A stretch of 64,000 nt of DNA from Aureobasidium sp. EXF-3400 (Eukaryota; Ascomycota; Dothideomycetes; Dothideales; Saccotheciaceae), in assembly GCA_024195585.1 (NCBI GenBank), contig SWBL01000097.1:1-64000 (forward strand), read 5' to 3'. Both the position numbers and the translations under genes were made by a program. The notes beneath the pieces are model-generated. The model was not told the DNA's origin, made no database searches, and saw only the letters and a program-made list of their open reading frames with translations. Below are positions 21,362 through 32,661 of the stretch, piece after piece. How positions within the stretch are numbered: position 1 is the stretch's first letter; the number at the start of each line of letters is the position of its first letter.

Positions 21362-22215
21362 TCAAGCGGATGTGCTACCGTTCTTGCTGTAATATTGTTG
21401 GTGCTGCTGCTCCTGCTCCTCGTTCAAGGTACTGCCTGTGGGCTTCTTATTCAGCTCGGCCCAGAAAGCTTCTCTTTCACGCAACAAGTCATTGCACCAG
21501 TCCTTGACTTCAGGCAGCTCGATCTTTTGAGCAACCCATGAGAACTCGCCGAGGTCGATGCGGCCTTGGTGGGATCGCTCGTATTCCATCATCTGAAGCA
21601 GAAGCTCGATCTTGTCGACATCGTGAACGAACTTGCTCTCAAGAGTCTGGCTGTCTTCATACTCTTGCCACACGGCGCGCATCTCTTGTCCCGAAAGGCC
21701 ACCGCCGACCTTGCCGAGCAATGTCGAGCAGATGTAGTCCATGGTTTCAGCTTCTCTTCTGTTCTTCTCGGACTTCGGAACGCCATCTACGGGAGTGATG
21801 TCTCCAACGAGGGCTTCGGCCATGTCGTGAATCAAGGCCATTCGGGTACAGCGCGGTACATCGATGCGAGACGAAAGAGAAGCGGGGCAGAGCATGGTGA
21901 TAATGGACATGCGGTACATGTGGTCGGAGATGGATTCGCCATGGTCAATGCCGAATCTGCGCCAGCCCTCACGTTTGGTCGTCTTCAGACGCTCCAGAAG
22001 ATGGAAGAATGGAACGGGCGAGGATGATTGCTTTTCCAATGGGGTCATGGTGGAGAGAACGGTTTCCGGGGTCCATTTTGAGACTTGGCTCAGTGTGAGA
22101 AGACCAGAGGTCGGTTCTGTGCGACACGTCAGTGAAGCTCAGTCATCGCATGTGACAGCAGAGTGGGCATACTGGGTGAAGAGTTGGTTACAACGGCATC
22201 TTCGCTGGGCGCCAT
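21362..22215 (-). CDS. HD-domain 5'-deoxynucleotidase (HDDC2 / YfbR-like)
   Basis: Two exons: a short 43-nt first exon (22215-22173), a 56-nt intron with GTATGC donor and CTGAC branch, and 22116-21362. The product is 265 residues. The first exon adds an N-terminus leading to SQVSKWTPETVLSTM. An internal Met at 22048 would give 228 residues, but the spliced form is the better match to fungal homologues. The HD metal-binding set is present: His80 (in SDHMYRM), His111-Asp112 (LIHDMAEALVGD) and Asp180/182 (HDVDKIELL). Family members dephosphorylate (deoxy)nucleoside 5'-monophosphates. It is divergent from HAUS6. Confidence 0.85.
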
Positions 22216-22735
22216 ACTGGAGATTACAATTGATCTGGTGCGTGCGTATTTGGTTTTTGACTAGCAATACAGTAGGATTGTCGCGTTGCGGTCTGGTGAA
22301 GATAGTTCAGTTTTCAGTCGCAAGCTATGCGATTGTTTCGATGCGGCTCTATCGGCTCAAACGCCAGAGTTACTGATCATCAACCCAGGCGGCGAATGCC
22401 GCTTGCTCAGGCTGCGATAGACCTGGTAATCACACCCCTGTCTGTCATCTTCTGATAAGAGAACAAGGCTTTAGAGATCGGCCGAACAATGGTTTGAAGT
22501 GAACTTGAAGCTCGGGTCAAAATGATTGCCCGTGAGACATGTGCAGCAGGTCCTTGTAATAAGCACGAGGCTTGAACATTGGGCAGGAGCTTCGGGCGTC
22601 GTTACCGCTCTTCACCGATGTTTACTCAGGTCTGTGTTGATTGGTCTTGCTTCACTTGCCATCTCAAACGGATCCCAGCATCGTGCATACCGACCATGGA
22701 ATTAAGCTAGAATCAAAGAGATACACTCGAACGCC
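22216..22735. promoter_or_regulatory. Divergent promoter, HD-domain gene / HAUS6
   Basis: A 520-bp stretch between the two divergent start codons. No coding frame or clear motif was seen. Confidence 0.55.
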
Positions 22736-25194
22736 ATGTCACGACCCGCGTCCATGGCTGGGCCAGCCACTGATATCAGCCATGCATCGAGACCACTGAC
22801 ACCAAAAACACGCTCCATGTCACCTTCCAACATATCACTTTTTGTTTCCAACCTTCGGCTTTTGAACCTGGACCAACGACAAGACTGGCCTGACATCACT
22901 ATACAGACATTCGACACTAAAGATGCACTTCAGAATCAGAAGAAGCGTGTATCTTGCGTCGAATGGTCTCTGTATCGATTGTTCGAAATCTGGGACCGGG
23001 ACACTACTCGTGATGTAAGTCAAGTTTTATCATGTCTTCTTGTATCTGTGTTCATGTAAGACAGAAACTACAACCCTTCTTCCCGCCTTTGGAGCCTATC
23101 CAATCTCTCAATCTACGTGCCGCGCTGTTTAGGTGCTTGAACGAGTTGAAGAAGAATGATGTTCTGGGTAGAGAGGCCACACTACGTAAGACCATGCTTG
23201 ATGACTGTAAAGGCGACAAGTTTGAAGAGGTCTTACTCCTGTTCTCTGCTGCCGTCGTTCGCAAGCAGATACTTTCAACTCGCCGTAAACAGCCACCTTC
23301 GATTGGCAGGAATATTGCCATCGCAAAGAACATCGACAAGCGCGAAATGAGCACTATAGCTCCTCTCTCCTTAGCCTACCGCGCGTCTCTCACCAAAATT
23401 ATGCAAAGCCGAGCGACTTTGGATCTTACGCTCAACAACTTCCGCACTTCGCTCTACGAGAAGACCAATGATTATCATCAGCGTCACCTCACACTCCTTG
23501 AGATGCAGGAGGCGACTGCAGAGACCCTTCCAACCGAGATTGAGACACTGATCAAGCGTGAACTTCGTCAGAATTGGGTTGGCAGCATAGAAGGCTGTGA
23601 TGCGCTTTTGGCGGGCGCTAAGGTCGCTTCCGCTGATGCGCACATGGACTCAACCTTCGATGATTTGTGGCAGCACTTCCGACAAGGGACCACTCCTCAA
23701 GTCCCTCCAGAAAGCATATCTCTGCTCGAGACCCTGCAGTCTCGTGTAATTGAGCAGAACGACCGTTTACGCCTATGGAAAACGTACAGAGATGTCTTCG
23801 AAGAGACAAATAAGCCAGCAAATCCTGCTCAGAAGGCGGCTGTCCCGGGTGCTCGAGACTCCGCAGCAGGGAACTATGGACTAAATATCTTCGACAAACA
23901 CAGAAACATCAGTGTTGAGCAAGAGACCCCCAACATGGTGACACTTCCCATTCCTGAGGATAGAGTGGACTACGAACAGGTTGTTCAGGACATGAAGCAA
24001 GGTCTGCTTGACGTGGTCAAAACGAAGAAGCGATATGGGCAAGCTTCAAGTCACGCACAGCCTGCTTCAGTTGACAGAGTGCGGCGGACAAACGCTATAC
24101 CAAGACAGGCACCTATACCAGTGTTCCTCGGGGGCGCAAAGGAACCTAAGGAGGACCTCTTCTCGCCACTCAAGCGACCACTCCTCGAGTCTGCGAACTC
24201 AACTCCTGTCAGTGTACGCCACGAGCCACACAAAACACATCAGTGGTTATCACGAACTCACAGCCAACCTCTGGCCACGCCTCAGTCTGTGAAGAGCTTC
24301 CAAGGTTCAGCTCCTAATACAACGACGAGAAGTCCATATGGCTCTGCTCTGGGACAACCGGAATTCGCGGAACCCAGTCTCAGTGTGCAAAGGGATCGAG
24401 AAAGATATGTCAAAGCAAACACACCAAGCCCTCTGAACGAGAGTAAGGCAGTCCCGAGAAACGAGACTGTATCTTCGGATTATCAGGCACATGCTGGGTC
24501 AGCCAATCTGGGACACATTGACTGGACTGAGGATCCTATCACATCGTTGGAGCACAAGATTGGGGAGATTGGATTGAACGAGCGACAGCGATCATCTCCA
24601 TCACCCGAGCTACCAGAATACTCACCGCGATTCTCAAGTCCTCCGCCAGCACATCCTGATTCGCCAGAGCGTCCCGATCTCTCCGAGCGCGCTCGCATGT
24701 CCATGGCGTCTTTCCGCAGCAGCGAGAACAGTAATCCACTACCCCAGCCAACACCTGACGCACCGACAGTCACTATAGATTCTGAGGCAACAGACACGCA
24801 ATCTCGACGCACTTCTCTCGCCGACCGTGCCCTGGCATCTATAAGCCAGGCGTCCTTACATCCTCAGCCTAAGCGCCGCACAACAACCAAAGAACGGCCC
24901 AAATCGGCTTTCATCCCCTCGAACGCAGCACAGTTTTCTACACCAATGAAAGGAGGCAGAAGTTCTCTTGGAGGCACACGCGATACAACGCCAAGAGATA
25001 AATTGTTCGATCAGGACGCAGAGTACGCCAGTGTCTTCAAATCTCGACCAAAGATCGCGATGAGTCCTGTACTATCACCAGAACTCGATCTGCAGATGGA
25101 AGAAGCGGAGGACTTCAGTTTCGAGGGCAACGAAGAAGGTGAAGAGAGCATGATGAGGTTAGAGAGCTCACCACTGGGAAAGTTTGGAATGTAA
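22736..25194 (+). CDS. HAUS augmin-like complex subunit 6
   Basis: Two exons (22736-23014, 23065-25194; 50-nt intron with GTAAGT donor) encode 802 residues. The N-terminal ~300 residues match the HAUS6_N pattern: VSNLRLLNLD, DIWPDIT-like spacing, RVSCVEWSLYRLFEIWD, then QPFFPPLEPIQSLNLRAAL and ELKKNDVLGRE. The segment LTKIMQSRATLDLTLNNF lies in the coiled-coil part. The C-terminal 450 residues are low complexity, Ser/Pro-rich, with many SP and TP sites that could be CDK targets. HAUS6 is the augmin subunit that contacts the gamma-tubulin ring complex. With the HAUS3-like gene it implies a functional augmin pathway. Confidence 0.85.
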
Positions 25195-25651
25195 AACGTG
25201 GTTGGAGTTCGGAGACGATAGAAAAAATTACATACCGGACTAGACTCGTGTTTGATCGCAGTCTTTCGCTTCATCGAACAGCTATAGAGATACACAACAC
25301 CCCTTGAACGCGATCAGTTTTTGTGAACAGAGCATTGCTTTGAGGCATTACATAATCATTCTTCTGCTTAGTGACCGACTCTAAGCCCCGATAGCTTACA
25401 CTATCGCTCGAGGTCGCTGCGCAAGACTGATCGAGCACATGTCAAACTTGAGCATGCGAGCAGAAGTAATGTGGTTTTGAGGTTGGAGTCAGGGTCGTGT
25501 CGATGAGATGGTCATTCTCGGGTCACTTGCCTTTCCGGGAATTGATCAGCAACGCGACTCGCCGAAAGTGCGACGCGTCTTTCGAACACGCTCGCTGCTC
25601 GATTGTTTCTCTCTACCAACAATTGTGCTATCAACATACGTACAACCCAAA
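25195..25651. other. Intergenic spacer
   Basis: Between HAUS6 and POL12, both on the plus strand. It holds the HAUS6 3' UTR and the POL12 promoter. No other feature was recognised. Confidence 0.5.
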
Positions 25652-27695
25652 ATGGAGGACCAAACAGCAGAAATCAACGAGCTCTTCGCAGCACCAAACA
25701 CAAAACTGGAAAACGATGTACTGGGCGAACTCAAGTCGACGTTGCGAATCCACTCGCTCAGCCCTCAGGAAATGTTCTTCAAATGGGAAGCTTACAGCTT
25801 GAAAATGGGGCCTGATACTCAGATGAACTACAAGACTGCTCGAGAGTTCAAGAAGGATCTTCAAGATGCGTTGGAAAGAGAGTCGAGGGGCAAGGCACAC
25901 ATGCAGAGCGCGAACAAGAGAAGCACCAATGGCACGCCGAGGAATGCCAATACCGGTGATGTGTTTGGCGTGTATGTCAATCTGGTCCACTCACAGGAGA
26001 AGGTATACTAATCGTGTTACAGTCTGGACGGACTGGTCTCGGGCACACCTTCTCGAGGACCACCCATGAAGCGCAGAAACGACTTTGGCACTCCCTCAGC
26101 GAAAGCATCAAAGCTCAACAACACGGCTTCTCCAGCAGGCGACAAGACACCGACTCTGGGTGCCGCAGCCGAACCATCACAACTAGTGTATCGTGTCCTG
26201 CGTCCATCCTATCACTATACAGAGCTGACACTAGGCCAGTGCTATTCCCTTCGCCGAACGTCAAAATGCTGGTCAGATTGTCGAACAACTCAACGGCCAC
26301 ATCGACATGCCTCCGACTCCTTCATCAGCACCTGCCGAAGCTCGCGTCAAGCTAAAAGCCAACACCGACATGGCCAAGTTCGGCTATCGACCCATGGCCA
26401 TGAAGCTCTCTGAAGCTTCTGAGTTCCTCGACGAGCGTATCGACGAGTTTGTCGAAGTCGTACAGAAACAACATCAATTGGAATACTCAGCCTTTGGCAA
26501 TCCCGCTGCTATGAGTCCCGCACAAATCGTAGCCGTGGGACGCATTGCTTCAGACACGAGCGAGGGAAGGATGAACGCGGCTTCGATGGTTCTGGAAACT
26601 AGTCGTCGTATGGGCGCTGGTCTGCGTGTACCCTTGCGTATGGAGAAGGGAGGATACGACTTCTTCCCTGGCAAGATTGTCGCTCTTCGAGGCAATAACC
26701 CTTCAGGAGAGTACTTTAGTGTCACTGAAGTTCTGCCCATATCCTCCCTTCAGCCGCCTGCCACAGCCCCTACGAGTATCGACGTACACAACGAACGACT
26801 ACTTAGCGATGACGGCACAGAGACGCGTCCCTTGAACATCATCATAGGAGCTGGTCCCTACACTACAGACAGCGACTTGTCCTTTGAAAGCTTACACGAA
26901 CTGTGCTCGCAAGCTGCAGAAACCAAGGCCGATCTTCTGATTCTCAGCGGCCCCTTTATCGACATCGAACACCCCAAAGTTGCCAGTGGTGACTTCTCTC
27001 TGCCTGCCGACACCAAGATCGATCTTTCTTCCGCCACTCTCACAGACGTCTTCCGCGCTCTGGTCTCTCAACCACTCTCTCGCCTCGCCCAAACATTACC
27101 CAGCATCACAATTATCCTAGTACCATCGGTCCGCGACGCCGTGTCAAAACACATCAGTTGGCCACAAGACCGTCTAGCACGCAAAGAGCTCGGTCTACCC
27201 AAACAAGCAACCTGCGTCACAAACCCCATGACAGTGTCTTGCAATGACTTCATGACAGCAATCAGTAGTCAAGACATCCTCTTCGAAATGCAAAGACAAC
27301 GCGTGGTCAGCGGCCTCAACAGCGACGCTTTGGCATCCCTAGCCCGTAACGTACTTACCCAACGCCACTATTTCCCAGTCTTCCCCCCACTTCCCAGAGA
27401 CGAGAAGGCTTTGACTGTGGGTGCTAGTTTGGATGTTTCATATATGAAGTTGGGAGAGATATTGACAGTCAGCCCTGATCTTTTGATCTTGCCTAGTGTG
27501 TTGACGCCATTTGTCAAGGTTGTGGATGGTGTGCTTGTGGTTAACCCTGGACAAGCGAGTAAGAAGAGGGCGGCGGGCACTTATGCGAGATTGATCGTTG
27601 GACCCAGGGAGTTGACTGAGGATGAGAGGGAGAAGGACGAGGATGTTGATCATCAGTTGTTTAATAGGGCGAGATGCGATATTGTCAGGATATAG
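25652..27695 (+). CDS. POL12: DNA polymerase alpha-primase subunit B (Pol12)
   Basis: Three exons: 25652-25971, 26023-26187 and 26240-27695, encoding about 646 residues. Intron 1 (51 nt) has a TACTAAT branch. For intron 2, the pair 26186/26234 fits equally well. The N-terminal helical domain (ELKSTLRIHSLSPQEMFFKW) is followed by a linker. An OB-fold region at about 280-350 includes GYDFFPGKIVALRG and GEYFSVTEV. The inactive calcineurin-like phosphoesterase domain runs from about 355 (ADLLILSGPFIDIEHP, TIILVPSVRDA). The C-terminus (RTYARL-like AGTYARLIVGP, RARCDIVRI) is typical. The subunit tethers primase-pol alpha and regulates replication initiation. Confidence 0.93.
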
Positions 27696-27996
27696 AGGAT
27701 AGTACTTTCAGTAAATTATAACAATACTATGTTTCTATGCAAAAACTAGACCATTGAATGAGTGGATGATATCTACAGTGATATGTATATGCACATCTCG
27801 GTAGGAAACTTAAGCCGAGGCTGTTTTTGAACGCTGCCCTCTCCGCATCCAATATCCACATCAACATTCGTATCTCAACCTACCACGACTTTCACTCTCC
27901 TCGTACTAAACAATTTCTGACACTAACTTCCTGCATTGAGGTTGAGAATTGTGTTCCTCATTCTTATACCGGATTCGTCAATATAGTCGGTTTTCC
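27696..27996. other. Intergenic spacer
   Basis: A 301-bp spacer with the POL12 3' end and the thioesterase promoter. Nothing else was seen. Confidence 0.5.
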
Positions 27997-28723
27997 ATGC
28001 CGCAATCACCAGAAACCATGTTTGCCGACAAAGGCTACGAGGGCTGGGAAACACTATCACCGTATCAGAAAGTAGAACGTATGATGACGATACACAAAAC
28101 TGGACATGAAGGCGAAGAAGTAAGTATTTCCATACCATTCCGTCATTCCCATTCCTCGACGGTTTAAAAATTGGCCATATGTGGAAAAGAGATGGAAATG
28201 CAACATCCGCATCATTTGAAACTGTTTTACTCGATGACCGTGATACAACAGCTATTCTGATCTTTATACTGATATTTGACGTCTTTAGCGCTTCAGCAGC
28301 ATACTTTACACCGGCACCACCTCAACTCCAGGTCTCTCACTCCTCTCCGTAACCACTCCAACCCCCACAACCTCTATGGTGCACTTCAGCTACACCCTCC
28401 CACCCTTCTATTCCAACCCCCTAGGAAACCTGCATGGCGCAGCTCACGCTTTAATCTACGATAATTGCACAACCCTCGCTCTCGCCGCTGTCTCCAAACC
28501 AGGCTTTTGGATGTTAGGTGGTGTGAGTAGGGTGTTGGATGTCAAGTATGTGAGAGGGGTCAAGGTTGGGGAGGAGGTGCAAGTGGAGTGTGAGGTTGTG
28601 CATGTGGGGAGACGACAAGCGGCTATTAGGGGCGTGCTGAGGGATGGGAGGGGAAGGGTGTGCAGTACTTGTGAGCATGATAAGACGAATATTGATCCTG
28701 AGGGGGAGGTGGCGAAGTTGTGA
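27997..28723 (+). CDS. Hotdog-fold acyl-CoA thioesterase, PTS1-like C-terminus
   Basis: Two exons (27997-28119, 28289-28723) separated by a 169-nt intron, long for this window; phase 0 on both sides. The product is 185 residues. The hotdog helix carries GNLHGAAHALIYDNCTTLAL, equivalent to the catalytic 'HGG...DN' motif of ACOT13/PaaI-type thioesterases, and VKYVRGVKVGEEVQVECEV is the following strand pair. The protein ends in ...EVAKL; AKL fits the PTS1 consensus, so peroxisomal import is plausible. Thioesterases release free fatty acid from acyl-CoA. It lies near a peroxisome-tagged acyl-CoA ligase (with ERG19 between them), which performs the opposite reaction. Confidence 0.82.
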
Positions 28724-29071
28724 GGGATTGGATATCTTAGATGGAGCCTGGAAAGAAGTTTCTGGGTGAGAATAGATGATTTGTAGAAGACGAGTATGTT
28801 GGAGCAGATACAGACTGGCTTTTATCATAGATGGATGATACATGGCTGGAAACATATGAATCCGGATGTGATTTTGCCAGAAGGTACGGAAGTTCGGGAA
28901 GGGGTTGTGCGTGTTATAGCGTTTGTATATGCAAAACAGAAGATAATTGGAAACAAATGGTATCTCTTGCATTTCGCTCGGTGACTCTGCAAAGTCTTGC
29001 AACAGTCGGTGATTATAATAAATAGTATGGTCTATCAAATGACGATGGAGAAGTGGACGCAAGACACGGTC
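28724..29071. other. Convergent 3' intergenic region
   Basis: The 3' UTRs of the thioesterase (plus) and ERG19 (minus) meet here. No gene was seen. Confidence 0.5.
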
Positions 29072-30303
29072 TTAGATGGTGTTGCCGTTCTCGTCAATCA
29101 AGCTCTCCTCAGTCTTGATGGGACCGGGTCCGACGGAGGTGAGAATGATTCTGCTGATACCCTCTTTCAGGCGATCGGCAGCGATTTGAGAGTCCTTGGG
29201 AGCGTTGGCAGCCTCAACAGACTTGCCGCGAGCACCCTCCCAGCCCTCCTTGTCGCCCAAAACGGACTTGAAAACACCAGCAACCTTGGCCTCGTCGTGA
29301 GCCTGGTAGTAGACGACAGCGTTCGGGCCGGCATCGAAGGTGTATGCGGCGATGGTCTTTCCAGCCTCAGAGTTGATCATATCGACCATGCGGATAGCGG
29401 CGCGGGAAGTGTCGTTCATGTAGAAAATCGGGGGCTCGGTGTCGAGGCAGGTAGCGTGGAACGAGTTGCTGTCCTTCATGGTGAGGCTGGCGAAAGCAGC
29501 AAAGTCCTTGTCGGCAACGGCCTTCTCCATCTCTTGCATGCGACGGGGCACGGTGTTTGCGATACGCTCGGCGAAGAGAGTCGAGGTTGCGACAGTCTGT
29601 TGCATGCCGGAAGTGCTGCTGACATCCTTCTTCTCGGCAGATGCGACGAGGATGACGGCGCGCATGTCGGACCAGTGCTCTGCAGGAGCGACCTCAACAG
29701 CAACACTGTCACTTCCATCCTTCTTCTCACCCATCTGCCATGCGACATAACCTCCAAACAGACTGCGGCATGCTGAACCAGAGCCCTGTCTTGCGATACG
29801 GCTCAATTCTGTTGGTGTCGACTTCAACTCGTACAGGTTGGCAATGGCACGGACAAAGGCAGCGAAACCTGCGGCGGACGAGGCAAGACCGGCGGCGGTG
29901 GGGAAGTTGTTGCGTGAGACGATCTTGAGGGGTAGCGACGAGAGCTTGGGTAGTGATGAGTCGGCTTCTTCGACCTGGCGACGAAGAGTGCGCAGCTCGG
30001 CCAGACAGGCTTGTGTACGGGCACCCGAGATGTCCTGGTCGGAGCCATTGAGGGTGAGGGAGTCATTGGAATACTGGCTGCTGCACGAGGCAGTGGTGTG
30101 GGTGCGAAGATCATCTTGCGACAGCGTCACGGACAGGGAGCTGTTGGTAGGAAGGTTGAGTTTGGCATCGCGCTTGCCCCAGTATCTTTGATATTCGTTA
30201 GATTGTTTGTCCAGCTGGTGTGTTTGTCGAGGCAGACTCACTTGATGACGGCGATGTTGACGGGAGCAAAAGTGCTTGCGCGGTATACTGTCTTGTCTGC
30301 CAT
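29072..30303 (-). CDS. ERG19: Diphosphomevalonate decarboxylase (Mvd1/Erg19)
   Basis: Two exons (30303-30242, 30185-29072; 56-nt intron) encode 391 residues. The splice joins APVNIAVIK to YWGKRDAKLNLPTNSSLSV, the hallmark N-terminus of this enzyme. The GHMP ATP-binding loop NFPTAAGLASSAAGFAAF is present, as are GSACRSLFGGYVAW and the Asp-containing YTFDAGPNAVVY near the active site. The enzyme makes isopentenyl diphosphate from mevalonate diphosphate with ATP and CO2 release, feeding sterols and other isoprenoids. It is divergent from the acyl-CoA ligase, with 321 bp between their start codons. Confidence 0.95.
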
Positions 30304-30624
30304 TGTGTGTGTTGCTATAAGGAAGGTAGTCGCTTTCGAAAGAAGTCCAGAAAATAGATAGTAAGGCTTCAATTGGTTGAGATTACTCGTACGAGTCTCT
30401 ACCACTCTCAATAATTTCCCCCTCCTGTCGCAGCTTGACCCTGGCGCCTATCCTGTTTAGGCCAGGGCGGTGAGCGGCAACTCTCCACAGCTTACCCCGG
30501 TTAATCTAGCCCTCCCCCGAGGTCATCCTCTTCTCTCTGTTTCATCTCAACATATTATGTAGACCAGCTAAGTAGCTCTTGTCTGAATCCTCCATCACTT
30601 GCCCTGCTCTTGCTTTTTTCAACC
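30304..30624. promoter_or_regulatory. Divergent promoter, ERG19 / acyl-CoA ligase
   Basis: A 321-bp stretch between divergent start codons. It contains an imperfect dyad at 30439-30467: CCCTGG, a CG bulge and CCTA, pairing with TAGGCCAGGG. It could form a hairpin or bind a dimeric regulator. No known sterol element was recognised. Confidence 0.6.
30439..30467. repeat. Bulged inverted repeat in the divergent promoter
   Basis: The arms span 30439-30450 (with an unpaired CG at 30445-30446) and 30458-30467, separated by a 7-nt spacer. All ten other positions pair. Confidence 0.6.
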
Positions 30625-32661
30625 ATGTCTGATCTCGAACTGTCCTACGTTGGTGCCCCACCTCCAGCCCTACCTCCGGCCAACATCTTCGACTTCATCT
30701 TCTCCAATCCTCTCCGAAAGAATGGCCCAGTCTCTCAACATGCTCCTGACTCCCAGTCTCGCAACCATGTCATATCTAACATAGCTCCTCACAAGCCTCT
30801 ACTTGTAGACCCTCTCTCAGGTAGGCACTCGACAATTTGCTTTTCTGATACCTTGACCAACATCGTACAGCCGCCCAAGTCAGTTGGGACAGAGTACGAA
30901 TCGATTCGTTGCGTATTGCAGCTGGACTGCATGCTCTAGGCTTACAGCCTACAACTGCTGCTCCTCACCCCTCGGCCAGCAACACTCCCATCATTTCTCC
31001 AGTCGTCCTGCTCCACCTACCAAACTCACTGGCCTTTGCTCCATTGCTCTTTGGTGTGCTCGCTTCGGGCTTGACTGTTACCATGGCTAACCCTGGATTA
31101 ACATCTGGTGAACTTGCCTGGATCTTGAATTCTGCTGAGCCTCAAGTCGTTGTGACGACGCCAGAAGGCCTGCAGGTCCTCAATGCAGCTATCAACGAGA
31201 GCGATAACCCCAAAGTCAAGGCTGATCTCATCAACAAACACCGTATCTATATCGTGGACCCATCTCACGACGAGTACGGTCTCCCATCTGCGCATACTCA
31301 GCCTGCCGATCAAGATGGACACTCGCAAGACTGGAAGGCATTGTTGGCCTCCAAGCCACTAAAGGCTCCAGTTCAGTTCAAGTCAAGCGAATACGGACAA
31401 CGAACTGCGGTCATTCTCTGGTCATCCGGCACTTCGGGCAAATCCAAGGGTGTTGTTCTGTCACATCAGGCTCTTGTCAGCAACGTACATTCACTTTGGC
31501 ATATCAACCAAGCATTCGATGGAGAGCAACGATGGCTAGGCTTCGCTCCGTTCTACCACATTTTTGCACTATGCAACGTCTTGCTTCTTGCGGTCGCATC
31601 TGGAGCTACCATTTTTGTCATGCCAAAGTTTGATCCCAAGCTCATGCTCGATAATGTACAGCGCTTCCGTGTCACCTTCCTGCACATGGCACCTCCGGTC
31701 GCTGTGATCCTTGCCAAGTCGCCTATGCTGGATGCTTACGATGTGACGAGTATTAAAGGTGCCGTTAGTGGAGGAGCTCCTCTGCCATCAGAGATCGTCG
31801 AACAAGTTTACCGAAGGCTGGGTATATTGATCAAGCTGGTAAGTTCAGCTTGACTTGTGCCTGGAGCCTTGCGCTAACAAATCTGCTCAGGGATATGGTC
31901 TATCGGAATCTGGATCTGTTTGTAACCAGATAGGCGAGACATGGGAAGTCATCCAGCCACAGCTCGGCAACACTGGCGTGCCATGCTTTGGCATCGAGCT
32001 CAAGATTGTGTCTGTCGATGAACCCGCCAAGGTCGTAGCTAAGGGCCTCGAAGGCGAGATTCTGATAAGGTAAGCTATCGCCGCGCGCTTGCTTCCTGCC
32101 ATGATGCTAACCAGATATCGTAGATCTCCAACGAACATGACCTGCTACCTCAACAACAAGGCAGCCACCGACGAAGCTCTTGACAACGAAGGCTGGTTCC
32201 ATACTGGCGACGTGGGCAAGATCGACAACAAAGGCCACTTGTGGATCACCGACCGCTTGAAGGATGTGATGAAAGTCAAAGGCTTCCAAGTCTCACCTTC
32301 CGAGCTCGAAAACATCCTTTGCGGCAGTCCTTCTGTGGCTGACGCCGCTGTATACGGTCTTTTCGATGCTGCCCTCGCGACCGAGCTACCCAGAGCTTAC
32401 ATCGTACCGTCTTCGAAACACCTGTTGGCTCAGTGCACGCCGAATGGTCCCAAGACTCCAGAGCTTCAGGCCCTAGCTCAAGAGATCAAGCAGTTGATGG
32501 AAGCCAAGACTGTGCGGTACAAGTGGTTGACGGGTAACATTGTGTTTGTACCGGCAGTGCCAAAATCACCCAGCGGAAAGATCTTGAGGCGTATGCTCGT
32601 GGACGTGAAGGGTGTGGAGGTGAAACTTTACCTGAGCCGGGCTGAGAAGTCGAAGCTGTAG
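30625..32661 (+). CDS. 4-coumarate-CoA-ligase-like acyl-CoA synthetase with PTS1 (SKL)
   Basis: Four exons: 30625-30820, 30871-31838, 31891-32069 and 32124-32661, with introns of 50-54 nt. The product is 626 residues. ANL adenylation motifs occur in order: SSGTSGKSKGVVLSH (P-loop), GYGLSESGSV (A5), GWFHTGDVGKID (A7), VKGFQVSPSELE (A8) and the catalytic Lys in PKSPSGKILRR (A10). The protein ends AEKSKL, a canonical SKL peroxisomal signal. Such enzymes activate fatty, aryl or branched acids to CoA thioesters with ATP. The substrate cannot be read from sequence. It is larger than plant 4CL (about 550), with an N-terminal extension. Confidence 0.9.
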
